This document shows positions 1 through 7,799 of a stretch of 22,882 nt of DNA, in pieces. The DNA lies in the NCBI GenBank assembly GCA_013203245.1, contig JABMOR010000038.1, positions 1-22,882 on the forward strand, in the 5' to 3' direction. The stretch's first letter is position 1, and each line of letters opens with the position of its first letter. The notes under the pieces are model-generated. The model saw nothing but the letters and a program-made list of their open reading frames with translations. It made no database searches and had not been told where the DNA came from. The position numbers and the translations under genes were made by a program. The DNA is from Candidatus Nitrosopumilus sp. (GTDB taxonomy: Archaea > Thermoproteota > Nitrososphaeria > Nitrososphaerales > Nitrosopumilaceae).

Positions 1-1112
1 CATATGATGTTGCAACAATATATTGGAAGCAGGATATTATCTCAAGTAATTCTTTTGCTGAGATTTATGTAAAAGATAATGATATGAATAAAAAAGAATA
101 CCCTAATTTTGCTGACAAGTTCACAATTTCAGTTTGGTCTGATACATCCCCTGACCCATTGGAAATTAAAGTAGTTGAGACTGGTGTGTATAGTGGGATT
201 TTCAAAGGAAGTGTCTACATTGCAGATTCTGGTCAAACTACCTCAAATCGACTAATTTCTAGTCCTGGGGATATTCTATATGCCAAATATGTTGATTTTA
301 CATTGCCTAATGGTGGTAGTTCTGAAATCATCGCTGCTGCTGTTGTAAAAATTTCTGGTGAAAATATGGATGAAATTTTAAACAGTATTGATCCTAGTAT
401 GCGTTCTGAGGCCAACTCTGAAAACAAAATTCCAGCTTGGGTGAAAAACAATGCCGGATGGTGGGCTGATGGAACTATCACTGATGGTGAATTTGTAAAT
501 GGAATTCAACATTTAATCAAATCTGGTCTACTTTCAATTCCACCACCATCTGAATTAAAAAATACTACATTAACACAACCAACAAACAATGATTCGAAAC
601 TAACATCCTTTCAGGCTGAACTTGAAATGTGTTCTAAAATTGTAACGGCATACAAAAGAATTGATTGTGAAAAACCAATTGAGAAAGCTATGATGCTTTA
701 CAATTACAAAACAAATTCTGAACACTTTGATGTTGGACCTATTACATATCATTGGTTTGGTGTTGGTTCTGAAGGAAATGAATTTGTAATAACTCCAACA
801 GGACAGCCAATATTGTCAGTACGTATACTTGCAGAGAATACTAGTTCAGAAATCACGGCAATGAATTGTACTAGTCCTTCAATATGTGCATATGATATTT
901 GGGATGGCTCTAAAGCATTCAAGTATTCTGGAATGGACTTTACTAGTGGACAAATCGTATTAAACCCTGGCGATACAAGAGAATTCAATATTCTCTTTGG
1001 ACCAAATATTGGATATGGTGGAACAGAATTTGAATATGATTCTTCAAAAAATTATATTTTTAGAATTAATGAAAACTTTGGAAGCACTAGCATTCCTTTA
1101 AAATTAAAGTAA
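1..1112 (+). CDS. Secreted/surface Ig-like protein, 5' end outside window
   Basis: The reading frame is open from position 3 with no start or signal peptide in the window, so the gene begins upstream; the first ATG (84) falls inside a beta-rich domain and is unlikely to be the start. The first part, up to about position 350, is an Ig-like beta-sandwich of the sort repeated in large surface proteins of Nitrosopumilus-type archaea. It is followed by a short module containing W-V-K-N-N-A-G-W-W and a G-I-Q-H-L-I-K-S-G helix (about 430-545), a motif I recognise as widespread in secreted proteins of this group. A Ser/Thr/Asn-rich linker leads to a C-terminal domain with several cysteines (codons for MC, DC, NC and IC) that could form disulfides outside the cell. 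No transmembrane anchor is visible at the C terminus. Molecular function is unknown; a role at the cell surface is inferred. Confidence 0.75.
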   Translation, partial: YDVATIYWKQDIISSNSFAEIYVKDNDMNKKEYPNFADKFTISVWSDTSPDPLEIKVVETGVYSGIFKGSVYIADSGQTTSNRLISSPGDILYAKYVDFTLPNGGSSEIIAAAVVKISGENMDEILNSIDPSMRSEANSENKIPAWVKNNAGWWADGTITDGEFVNGIQHLIKSGLLSIPPPSELKNTTLTQPTNNDSKLTSFQAELEMCSKIVTAYKRIDCEKPIEKAMMLYNYKTNSEHFDVGPITYHWFGVGSEGNEFVITPTGQPILSVRILAENTSSEITAMNCTSPSICAYDIWDGSKAFKYSGMDFTSGQIVLNPGDTREFNILFGPNIGYGGTEFEYDSSKNYIFRINENFGSTSIPLKLK

Positions 1113-1218
1113 TTTTTTCTTATTTCATCCTCATTCTAGTCACACTTTTGGCTTGTTGGCTGATAAATCCGTCTTAATTTGAAAATTTTTCAATTAGATA
1201 ATGTTTTAGAAATTATTC

Positions 1219-2310
1219 TTATGTGACTATTTCATCTAAACGGTCTTCTTCTTGAGCTCGTCTAATTTCCATGGCAATCCTTCTGCCCACTCCAAACGTT
1301 TGCCCATACTGATATTTTGTATATGGGCTGGTTGTTGCAACAATAGGATTTCCTGGAACTCTTAATGATACATCATATACAATTAATTCCAAATCTTTTG
1401 TGATTACACTTTGCAATGAAAATGGCCCAATGATTCCAGGAGCATATTCTTTCTTTACTGCAGCGACAAATTTGTCTCCCATTTTGATTACTTTTTCAAG
1501 CAGTGATTCTCTGATGCTTGCAGGCGTATGTCCTACTTCAATATTTTGCAAATCAATATCCATCTCCAATTGTTCTTTTGCTGGAAGTGCATTGTAATCA
1601 TGAATGTTAGTTTGTAGTCTTCTTTCAATTCCAATAAAGTCAACTTGGTTTGAAATTGGTGTGTGGAAGAAATTAAAATTCATATATGTTCCAATTGCTA
1701 ATTCTTCAATACTTGCTTTTTCAAGATCTTTTCTAGCGATAATTCCTTGTTTGATTTTTTCTTCAGATTTTTTTACATAATCTTTGTATGATGAAACTGT
1801 AAAGAATGCTCTCTCTAACGGTCTCTTTTTTTCTTGAACTTTAACAATACATGGCTTGTTAATTCCTTTAGGGTCTTTGAATAATTTTGGATATTTTATT
1901 TTGGCTTTTTCTAAAAGATAGTACTGACCTTTTTTTGCAGTTCTTTCTTCAGCTTGGAATAATTTTCTATTTCCAAAAATTGGCACTTTGAATGAATTTT
2001 CAATTGTTTTGTATCCTAGGTATACTGTAAGTGATCTGTGAGGAACTATGATTGTGCTAGAATCTCGCAATTCTTTTTGATATTTGGCTGATGCCATATC
2101 TTTGAATTTATCTAAAACGGTAATTTCATCTGCAATACGACTAAATCTTTGGTATGGTCCTTCTCGTCCTTTTTGACAAAAGACTCTAGTTTGAAAATCT
2201 TCATCTTTTGCCCCATCCATTATTTCCAGCGCTGAGTGACTACCAAGAACACCAATTTTTACATCAGAGTAACCATTGACAATTTTCTTAATATCAGAAC
2301 TTTTAATCAC
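1219..2310 (-). CDS. purP: AICAR formyltransferase, formate-dependent (PurP)
   Basis: A 363-residue protein with the length and N-terminal signature (I-G-V-L-G-S-H-S-A-L) of PurP, the archaeal ATP-grasp enzyme that converts AICAR, formate and ATP into FAICAR. It replaces the folate-dependent transformylase half of bacterial PurH. The C-terminal half has the glycine- and acid-rich ATP-grasp pattern, including D-V-S-L-R-V-P-G-N-P near residues 313-322. The start is GTG at 2310, chosen because the family signature begins about 18 residues in. The gene stands alone on the minus strand; the other purine genes here lie 4-15 kb away on the plus strand. The gap downstream is short and T-rich. Enzyme assignment is strong; the role in de novo purine synthesis follows from the family. 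Confidence 0.93.
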   Translation of the reverse strand: MIKSSDIKKIVNGYSDVKIGVLGSHSALEIMDGAKDEDFQTRVFCQKGREGPYQRFSRIADEITVLDKFKDMASAKYQKELRDSSTIIVPHRSLTVYLGYKTIENSFKVPIFGNRKLFQAEERTAKKGQYYLLEKAKIKYPKLFKDPKGINKPCIVKVQEKKRPLERAFFTVSSYKDYVKKSEEKIKQGIIARKDLEKASIEELAIGTYMNFNFFHTPISNQVDFIGIERRLQTNIHDYNALPAKEQLEMDIDLQNIEVGHTPASIRESLLEKVIKMGDKFVAAVKKEYAPGIIGPFSLQSVITKDLELIVYDVSLRVPGNPIVATTSPYTKYQYGQTFGVGRRIAMEIRRAQEEDRLDEIVT

Positions 2311-2407
2311 ATTGTGACTGAATATTGGTATCTAATATAGCTAATTTTTGATTTCTAAGATCGGTTTGATTAAATAGTTTTTTTTAAATTACTGTTTGAT
2401 TCGAATC

Positions 2408-2551
2408 ATGCTTTACAATTTTGAACTTCAAATACTTGGTGCAATTCTTCTTCCTGCCATGCTTGTTGGATGTATTTTCTTGTGGCTTAAACGAAGAAAA
2501 GCAAATCAAGGATTGACTGATGCTGAAAATGAAGATTCTCTAAATATCTAG
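2408..2551 (+). CDS. Small single-pass membrane protein (47 aa)
   Basis: ATG at 2408 opens a 47-codon frame. The product has a hydrophobic helix at about residues 9-27 (I-L-G-A-I-L-L-P-A-M-L-V-G-C-I-F), a basic stop-transfer K-R-R-K, and a charged C-terminal tail (D-A-E-N-E-D). This charge layout fits a single-pass protein with its C terminus in the cytoplasm. It lies divergent from purP and just before the flavin prenyltransferase gene. No function can be assigned. The clean TM-plus-basic-flank design supports a real gene, but the length is small enough that chance cannot be excluded. Confidence 0.55.
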   Translation: MLYNFELQILGAILLPAMLVGCIFLWLKRRKANQGLTDAENEDSLNI

Positions 2552-2573
2552 TGTTAATTCCTCAATATCTATG

Positions 2574-2587
2574 ATATATATATAATA
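2574..2587 (+). promoter_or_regulatory. TATA-like promoter element of the ubiX-type gene
   Basis: A run of alternating T and A (TATATATATAATA) lies 25-28 bases before the TTG start codons at 2608 and 2611. This is the spacing expected for an archaeal TATA box driving a leaderless transcript. Confidence 0.5.
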
Positions 2588-2607
2588 CTGTAAATTCCAA
2601 TGATTAA

Positions 2608-3168
2608 TTGTTGAAACTTGTAATTGGAATCACTGGAAGTACTGGTGTTATCTATGGGATTCGAATGCTTGAAACCCTCAAAAAATTAAACATTGAAACT
2701 CATTTGATCATTTCTGAATGGGGAGAAAAATGTATTTCCATGGAAACTGATTTTACTATTGATTATGTAAAATCACTTGCAACAAATATCTCTGATGAAA
2801 AAAATATGGCCTCTAGTGTTTCAAGTGGCACTCATAGAATTGATGGAATGATTGTTGCCCCTTGTAGTATGAAGACATTAGCTGCAATTGCAAATGGCTA
2901 TGATGATACTCTAGTAGCAAGAGCAGCTGGAGTTACGATTAAAGAATCTCGAAAATTAATCTTGATGGTTAGAGAAACTCCTCTTTCTGCAATTCATTTG
3001 GAGAACATGTTAAAACTTGCCAGATTGGGCATTGTTATTTTGCCACCTGTAACTGAATTTTACACTAAACCAAAATCTATTGATGATATTGTAAATCATG
3101 GTGTTGGAAAATGTTTAGACCAGTTTGATATAGAGCACAATTTATACCCTCGATGGGGTACTCTCTAA
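2608..3168 (+). CDS. ubiX: UbiX-like flavin prenyltransferase
   Basis: A 186-residue flavodoxin-like flavoprotein of the UbiX/Pad1 family. These enzymes attach a dimethylallyl group to FMN, making the prenylated FMN cofactor of UbiD-type decarboxylases. Visible signatures are the N-terminal G-I-T-G-S-T-G phosphate-binding loop, the central V-A-P-C-S-M-K-T-L-A-A-I-A-N-G segment followed by a run of R-A-A (UbiX has P-C-S-M and L-x-x-I-x-x-G here), R-E-T-P-L-S around residue 127, and L-P-P-V-T-E-F-Y near residue 147. Start is TTG at 2608 or the adjacent TTG at 2611; both fit the family N terminus. The following SRPBCC gene starts 7 bases after the stop, suggesting one transcript. The UbiD partner is not in the window. 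Confidence 0.9.
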   Translation: MLKLVIGITGSTGVIYGIRMLETLKKLNIETHLIISEWGEKCISMETDFTIDYVKSLATNISDEKNMASSVSSGTHRIDGMIVAPCSMKTLAAIANGYDDTLVARAAGVTIKESRKLILMVRETPLSAIHLENMLKLARLGIVILPPVTEFYTKPKSIDDIVNHGVGKCLDQFDIEHNLYPRWGTL

Positions 3169-3175
3169 ACTACCA

Positions 3176-3604
3176 TTGCCAAAGTTCTCTTTAGAAAAAA
3201 TCGTTAAGAATAATCGTGATGATGTTTTTGAAATTTTCTCAAACTTTGAAAACTATCAAAGAATAATACCTCAACATTTTCCATCAGTTCGTATTCGTTC
3301 AATGCGTGGAAATGTTTCAGTAGTTGAAGAACATTTGATTCTAGGGGGACTTGAATTACTAATTATGGCAAAACATGTTTCTCAAAAACCATTTTTACAT
3401 GAAATTTTTGTGATTGGCGGTGATGCAAAAGGAAGTCAATTCAAGCAAGAGTTTATCGAACTTGAAAATGCAACTAAAATCCTAGTAGATGTGGATTTGA
3501 AATTTAAAGGTAAAATGATGATATCTGCAATGTTTAGGAAAAATAATTTCAAGGATGATTACGATAAGATGTTGGATAATTTTATAAAAATTGCTGAAAA
3601 TTAG
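3176..3604 (+). CDS. SRPBCC (START-like) ligand-binding protein
   Basis: A 142-residue protein that fits the SRPBCC/polyketide cyclase fold. The N-terminal strand is followed by the V-F-E-I-F-S-N-F-E-N-Y helix and turn, then a run of beta strands and a long C-terminal helix that closes the pocket (D-K-M-L-D-N-F). Members bind hydrophobic ligands such as lipids or quinone-like molecules. Being 7 bases downstream of a UbiX-type gene, it could act in lipid or quinone metabolism, but this is inference. The start is TTG at 3176; no ATG upstream fits. Its stop codon interlocks with that of tatA on the other strand: TTAG at 3601-3604 supplies both stops. Confidence 0.75.
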   Translation: MPKFSLEKIVKNNRDDVFEIFSNFENYQRIIPQHFPSVRIRSMRGNVSVVEEHLILGGLELLIMAKHVSQKPFLHEIFVIGGDAKGSQFKQEFIELENATKILVDVDLKFKGKMMISAMFRKNNFKDDYDKMLDNFIKIAEN

Positions 3605-3807
3605 TCTGATTTTACTTCTTTATCCTTGGGGTCTTTGTCTAACTCTTCTTTGAATTCTTTAAGATCTTTATCTGCTTCAATTTTTCCTTTCTCAAATTCT
3701 CCTTTGGCTTTACCAAATGTTTTGGCTAGTTCTGGAATCTTTTTTGCACCAAAAATCAATACCCCGATAACGATTACTAATATGATGATCTCTTGGCCTC
3801 CTAGCAT
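3601..3807 (-). CDS. tatA: Twin-arginine translocase subunit TatA
   Basis: A 68-residue TatA-family protein, the pore-forming subunit that exports folded proteins carrying twin-arginine signal peptides. A short membrane helix occupies residues 6-20 and ends in the conserved F-G (19-20). It is followed by the amphipathic helix beginning A-K-K-I-P-E-L and a highly charged C-terminal tail rich in K, D and E. Glu6 fits the polar residue often found early in the TatA/TatE helix. It lies 12 bases downstream of tatC on the same strand, so the two are probably co-transcribed. There is no TatB-like second gene here, consistent with the minimal TatA+TatC systems of many archaea. Confidence 0.92.
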   Translation of the reverse strand: MLGGQEIIILVIVIGVLIFGAKKIPELAKTFGKAKGEFEKGKIEADKDLKEFKEELDKDPKDKEVKSD

Positions 3808-3819
3808 ATTGTAAAATAT

Positions 3820-4629
3820 TTACGATTTCAGATTTAAGTGTTCAACTTTTTTTTTATCTTTACGTTCAATGATTATCATGCCTGCCACATACAGTGCAAT
3901 CATTGGGCCTGCAACAAACATCATTGTCACTCCTGTTCCATCTGGAGTGATCACTGCTCCAAAGATTACTATGACTACTATTGCATATCTGATATTCTTT
4001 CTCCAAAAATCAGCATCAACCATTCCTGATGCTGCTATGGCATACATTACTAGAGGAAGTTGAAATGAAAAACCAAAAGCTAACAAAAATTGTAACACAA
4101 ATGTTACAAATTCCATTACATTGAGAAAAGTAACTAGCCCTGCTCCTTCTCCATATTTATACAAAAAATCTAACATGTATGGAATTACAAAATTATAAGA
4201 AAATACACAGCCTGCGACAAATAATCCTAATGCGGGTAATGAAATACTTCTGCTTACATTGATTTCGTTTTCTTTTAATGCTGGTTTGATGAATCCTACC
4301 ATTTCTTTGATGATTACTGGCATTCCTACAACAATTCCGACAAGTGCTGCAACATACATTTGAGCAAAAAATGCTTGTCCTGGGGCAGTTTGAATTAACT
4401 GTACACTTTCTGGAACTAGATCTATTCTCATGTGATTTGTAATCTGTGCTGCAATGTTGTGAACTGGTTCAAGTGTTGGATAATACAATGTGAATTGGTT
4501 TATCTGAATTGGTTCTGCATGAAACATTAAAAGAAATGCTGAAATTCCTCCTATCACTAAAACTATTCTAACTATTCTTTTTCTTAATTCTTTAAGATGC
4601 TGATTTATGCCATCTAGTTCTTCGGACAT
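3820..4629 (-). CDS. tatC: Sec-independent protein translocase TatC
   Basis: A 269-residue polytopic membrane protein with the TatC hallmark H-L-K-E-L-R-K-R at residues 11-18 before the first membrane helix (about 19-37). Further hydrophobic segments follow, giving the six helices expected of the family, including a late pair separated by the short loop V-I-T-P-D-G-T. TatC recognises the twin-arginine signal peptide and recruits TatA. A short charged tail (R-K-D-K-K-K) ends the protein in the cytoplasm. It lies between an upstream hypothetical gene (29-base gap) and tatA (12-base gap) on the minus strand. Length and motif are typical. Confidence 0.95.
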   Translation of the reverse strand: MSEELDGINQHLKELRKRIVRIVLVIGGISAFLLMFHAEPIQINQFTLYYPTLEPVHNIAAQITNHMRIDLVPESVQLIQTAPGQAFFAQMYVAALVGIVVGMPVIIKEMVGFIKPALKENEINVSRSISLPALGLFVAGCVFSYNFVIPYMLDFLYKYGEGAGLVTFLNVMEFVTFVLQFLLAFGFSFQLPLVMYAIAASGMVDADFWRKNIRYAIVVIVIFGAVITPDGTGVTMMFVAGPMIALYVAGMIIIERKDKKKVEHLNLKS

Positions 4630-4658
4630 TTGTTATCTTTAATTCTAAACTATAATAG

Positions 4659-5126
4659 TTATGTCGGAATTGGCAATAATTTTGCTTCTGGAAGTCCTGC
4701 CTCTTTGAGTTCATCGGCAGTAATTCCTGCAAATTCTAATGATATGGTGGCCTTTACGTTAAATTTAGACTCCATTCCTTTTGCCAAATTTGAAATGTCT
4801 GTGGCTGAATAGATTTCATCAGAGCCTTTTAGGATAATTCTATCTCCTTTCTCCATCTCTTTACCGTTATATTTTTCTTGAAGGAATTTGGTAATTTCTG
4901 GTAATTCTTTTCTATCTATATTGTTGTAAAAATAACAGATTCCTTTAACTGATTCATAATCATATGCTGTTCCATTTCTAAACATGAAAACACCGATAAA
5001 ATGAGCCTCTACTTCTGGTTCTCTAATACATTTGATTTCCCAATTTAGCAAATTTTTCTCATCATATGCATAACCTGCTAATTCTTCAGATGTTATTTTC
5101 CAGTATCTCATTCTACCTTTTGCCAT
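4659..5126 (-). CDS. Conserved-looking hypothetical protein upstream of tatCA
   Basis: A 155-residue soluble protein that I do not recognise. It has no signal peptide or membrane segment. The N-terminal half is aromatic-rich (R-Y-W-K-I, Y-A-Y-D, N-W-E-I-K-C, C-Y-F-Y) and the second half ends in a predicted helix and the motif I-T-A-D-E-L-K-E-A-G. The frame begins at ATG 5126 (M-A-K-G-R-M-R-Y-W). It is the first gene of a probable three-gene minus-strand unit with tatC and tatA, separated from tatC by 29 bases. A link to protein export is suggested only by position. Confidence 0.8.
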   Translation of the reverse strand: MAKGRMRYWKITSEELAGYAYDEKNLLNWEIKCIREPEVEAHFIGVFMFRNGTAYDYESVKGICYFYNNIDRKELPEITKFLQEKYNGKEMEKGDRIILKGSDEIYSATDISNLAKGMESKFNVKATISLEFAGITADELKEAGLPEAKLLPIPT

Positions 5127-5299
5127 TCTAAAATATTGTGAATTATTCTGATATATTAAACAAACCTGAGTGTTTTAGTTTCGTGTCTTTTATCTAGTAA
5201 TGACTATGAAATCCAATAACATAATCAACTGATGAAACAAAATCCAACAAAATTTCTAATTCAATGATTTATACAATAATTATGATAGAGGTATGATTC

Positions 5300-6067
5300 A
5301 TGGCTACAAAACGTGATTATTATGAGGTTTTAGGTGTCACAAAATCCTCTTCACCTGATGAAGTTAAACAACAGTATAGAAAATTAGCATTAAAATTCCA
5401 CCCTGATCGTAATCAATCCAATCGCAATCAGTTTTCAGATGCTGGAGAACATTTTAAAGAAATTTCTGAAGCATATGCCGTTATTTCAGATCCTGAAAAA
5501 AAACAAGTCTATGATCAATATGGTCATGCTGATGGTGATGGTTATTCTAGTGAAGAAATTTTTCAAAGAGCACGACGAAGAAAGTTTAATTCCAATGATG
5601 CAGTTGCATGGAATTTCAAAGGTCGTGCACTGTATAATCTTGAAAAATACGATGAAGCAATCATGTGTTATGATAAAGCCCTAGAAATTGATCCTAATAA
5701 TGCAGATTCATGGAATAACAAAGGTCGTGCAATGTATTTCCTTGTCAAATACTATGAAACAATTGCATCGTTGAATAAAGCCCTAGAAATTGATCCTAAT
5801 AATGCAGTTGCATGGAATTTCAAAGGTCGTGCAATGTATCATCTTGACAAATACGATGAAGCAATCAAATGTTACGATAAAGCCCTGGAGATTAATCCTA
5901 AAGATGCAGAGGCGTGGAATAACAAAGGTAATGCACTGAATTCTCTTGGTAGATACGAGGAATCAGTTTCATCATATGACAAAGCAATCAAAATTGATCC
6001 TAATTATGCAGGGGTGTGGAATAACAAGGGTCTTGCTAGACAACCAATGCCACTTGAACTAAGTTAA
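5300..6067 (+). CDS. J-domain protein with C-terminal TPR repeats
   Basis: A 255-residue fusion. Residues 5-75 are a complete J domain with the H-P-D tripeptide at 34-36 (needed to stimulate Hsp70/DnaK ATPase), the Y-Y-E-V-L-G-V start and the Y-D-Q-Y-G-H end. The Gly/Phe linker, zinc-binding and client domains of canonical DnaJ are absent, making this a type-III J protein. From residue 101 follow four full 34-residue tetratricopeptide repeats (101-134, 135-168, 169-202, 203-236; each with W-N-x-K-G and A-L-E-I-D/N-P) and a broken fifth that ends in an off-pattern tail, R-Q-P-M-P-L-E-L-S. The TPRs probably bind partner proteins and the J domain brings in DnaK. The repeats are also near-identical as DNA. 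The abrupt end suggests loss of further repeats. Confidence 0.88.
   Translation: MATKRDYYEVLGVTKSSSPDEVKQQYRKLALKFHPDRNQSNRNQFSDAGEHFKEISEAYAVISDPEKKQVYDQYGHADGDGYSSEEIFQRARRRKFNSNDAVAWNFKGRALYNLEKYDEAIMCYDKALEIDPNNADSWNNKGRAMYFLVKYYETIASLNKALEIDPNNAVAWNFKGRAMYHLDKYDEAIKCYDKALEINPKDAEAWNNKGNALNSLGRYEESVSSYDKAIKIDPNYAGVWNNKGLARQPMPLELS
5600..6007 (+). repeat. Four tandem 102-bp repeats encoding TPRs
   Basis: Units begin at 5600, 5702, 5804 and 5906, each 102 bp, with a partial fifth from 6008. Long stretches are identical between copies, for example TGGAATTTCAAAGGTCGTGC in units 1 and 3, and GCCCTAGAAATTGATCCTAA in units 1 and 2. Near-identity at the DNA level points to recent duplication or gene conversion rather than old protein-level conservation. 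Confidence 0.85.
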
Positions 6068-6086
6068 TGGATTCTGAATTACGATT

Positions 6087-6281
6087 ATGGATAATTTAGA
6101 TAATGCAAAACACGACCATCAGAAAAACAAATCTGATATTGTAAATCTAGTGAAGCAAATGTTTGCTTTAGATAAATGGGGTGATGTTGAATACAAAAAA
6201 GAGTTACAAGACTTGGTAAAGAAAGATGAGGATTTAGTTAAAGAAGTTACTAGAATTATCAAGGAAAAAAATAAAACTTGA
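6087..6281 (+). CDS. Small charged hypothetical protein (64 aa)
   Basis: A 64-residue helical, highly charged protein with no cysteine and no membrane segment. It starts at ATG 6087, 19 bases after the stop of the J/TPR gene, and could share its transcript. The C-terminal half is rich in K, E and D with hydrophobic residues at helical spacing (L-V-K-K-D-E-D-L-V-K-E-V), suggesting an amphipathic or coiled-coil helix. Function is unknown. Confidence 0.6.
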   Translation: MDNLDNAKHDHQKNKSDIVNLVKQMFALDKWGDVEYKKELQDLVKKDEDLVKEVTRIIKEKNKT

Positions 6282-6360
6282 AAGTATTGTTAAATTCGTT
6301 ATAAAAGCACAAAATTATTCGGAAGATAGATTAACCTCGATTTGATTTTTCAACTTGTAA

Positions 6361-6621
6361 ATGACCATTTTTCAAGTTAATGTAACTATTGAAAATAAAC
6401 CTGGAATTAGTGACCCTGAAGGCCAAACTATTCTAAATGATTTAGTTCTAAAAGGAACTCACAAAACTGTTTCAAACATTAAAACTGCAAAGATGTTGAA
6501 ATTTACAATCCAAGAAAACGATAAAAAATCCGCCCAGTCCAAAGTGCAAGAAATTTGTGATGAACTAAGAATTTACAATCCTATGGTAAGTATAGTCACA
6601 ATTGATGTCTTTGAAAATTAA
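6361..6621 (+). CDS. purS: FGAM synthase subunit PurS
   Basis: An 86-residue protein with the PurS pattern: an N-terminal strand (F-Q-V-N-V-T-I-E-N-K-P-G), the D-P-E-G-Q-T-I-L helix start, the T-V-S-N-I-K-T-A-K segment, and the C-terminal D-E-L-R-I-Y-N-P-M. PurS dimers bridge PurQ and PurL in formylglycinamidine ribonucleotide synthase and are thought to help channel ammonia. purQ and purL follow on the same strand, but a minus-strand CBS gene lies between. Start is ATG at 6361. The stop overlaps that of the CBS gene by 4 bases. Confidence 0.9.
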   Translation: MTIFQVNVTIENKPGISDPEGQTILNDLVLKGTHKTVSNIKTAKMLKFTIQENDKKSAQSKVQEICDELRIYNPMVSIVTIDVFEN

Positions 6622-7040
6622 TTCTGTTCTGACTCTATGTTGTCCACTGTAGCGTTAATCAATAATTTACTTCTGAGAAATTCTGCAAAATTTGTCTGAG
6701 TGATCACTCCGACTAATTTTTCATTTTCAAGCACGATTAAACGCCTGATGATACTGTTTAGCATCTTTTGAACTGCCTGCTCTATTTTTGTATCCGGTGT
6801 GACCCATTTGAAATTTTTAGACATTATCTCTTCTAGTTTTATTTCTGATGGTTTGAGATTTTCAGCTGCAACCTTTCTTACAATATCACTTTCTGAAACA
6901 ATTCCCATTATTTTTTCTCCCTTCATAATCACGAGAAAACTGATCTCTCTTTCTTTTAGAATAATTGATGCATCAAGTGCAGTTTTACTGTAATCTATGG
7001 TGATTACATTTTTTTCCATAATGTCCCTTACTTGATTCAT
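6618..7040 (-). CDS. CBS-domain pair protein
   Basis: About 140 residues forming two tandem CBS motifs: the first starts at V-R-D-I-M-E-K-N-V-I-T-I-D and includes I-M-G-I-V-S-E-S-D-I; the second starts at E-E-I-M-S-K-N-F and includes L-V-G-V-I-T-Q-T-N-F. Such pairs (Bateman modules) bind adenine nucleotides or S-adenosylmethionine and act as energy or metabolite sensors. ATG at 7040 is preferred; an in-frame TTG at 7049 would add three residues. It sits on the opposite strand between purS and purQ, convergent and 4-base overlapping with purS and divergent from purQ. A role in sensing purine status is an attractive inference but not shown by the sequence. Confidence 0.88.
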   Translation of the reverse strand: MNQVRDIMEKNVITIDYSKTALDASIILKEREISFLVIMKGEKIMGIVSESDIVRKVAAENLKPSEIKLEEIMSKNFKWVTPDTKIEQAVQKMLNSIIRRLIVLENEKLVGVITQTNFAEFLRSKLLINATVDNIESEQN

Positions 7041-7090
7041 AGCGATCAAGTGATTTGTTTACATAAGAGTTTACTCGGGCTAGATTCAAA

Positions 7091-7099
7091 TTAAATATC
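7091..7099 (+). promoter_or_regulatory. TATA-like element of purQ-purL
   Basis: TTAAATATC lies about 25 bases before the purQ ATG (7119), the spacing expected for a leaderless archaeal transcript. It supports purQL being transcribed separately from purS. Confidence 0.45.
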
Positions 7100-7118
7100 T
7101 CTAAATGTTTGAAGAATT

Positions 7119-7799
7119 ATGAAAGTCGCAGTTGTAGTTTTTCCAGGTAGTAATTGTGATCGTGATATGTATCATGTATTGACTGACGTATTCCATCTTA
7201 ATGCTGAATATTATTGGCATGAAAAAGAATTACCTGAAAATATCGATGCAGTAATTCTTCCAGGGGGATTTTCTTATGGTGATCGATTAAGACCGGGTGT
7301 TATTGCAGCTCACAGTCCAATTATCAAAGATGTTAAAAAAATGGCTGAAAAAGGAATTCCGATTTTAGGTGTATGTAATGGATTTCAAATTCTTGTCGAA
7401 TCGGGATTGCTTCCAGGGGTATTGCTCAAAAATGAGTCTCTTAATTTTATGTGCAAATGGACTAATCTGATTGTAGAAAATAACAAAACTCCATTTACAA
7501 ATCAATTCAAACTAGATGAGAGAATCCCAATCCCAATAGCTAATGGTGATGGTCGATATTATGCTGATGATGAAACTATGAAAAAATTAAACCAGAAAAA
7601 TCAAATTGTTTTTAGATACAGTGAGGTTGTAAATGGTTCAGCAGATAGAATTGCAGGCGTATGTAATGAGGATGGAAATGTTGTTGGAATGATGCCTCAC
7701 CCAGAAAGGGCAGTTGAATCTGACATCAATCCAATTGATAACAAACCCTCTTCTCTCATCTTTGAATCATTAATGACGAAAATGGGTGTTACCAAATGA
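7119..7799 (+). CDS. purQ: FGAM synthase glutaminase subunit PurQ
   Basis: A 226-residue class I glutamine amidotransferase. It hydrolyses glutamine and delivers ammonia to PurL for conversion of FGAR to FGAM. The nucleophile is Cys86 in G-V-C-N-G-F-Q, and the partner His194 and Glu196 lie in M-M-P-H-P-E-R-A. The oxyanion region P-G-G-F-S-Y-G-D is at residues 48-55, typical of PurQ. Its stop overlaps the purL start (ATGA, 7796-7799), indicating translational coupling of the two subunits. Confidence 0.95.
   Translation: MKVAVVVFPGSNCDRDMYHVLTDVFHLNAEYYWHEKELPENIDAVILPGGFSYGDRLRPGVIAAHSPIIKDVKKMAEKGIPILGVCNGFQILVESGLLPGVLLKNESLNFMCKWTNLIVENNKTPFTNQFKLDERIPIPIANGDGRYYADDETMKKLNQKNQIVFRYSEVVNGSADRIAGVCNEDGNVVGMMPHPERAVESDINPIDNKPSSLIFESLMTKMGVTK

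Noticed and set aside
5600..6007. CRISPR-like array from the regular 102-bp repeats
   Set aside because: The units are contiguous coding repeats for TPR motifs, with no spacers.
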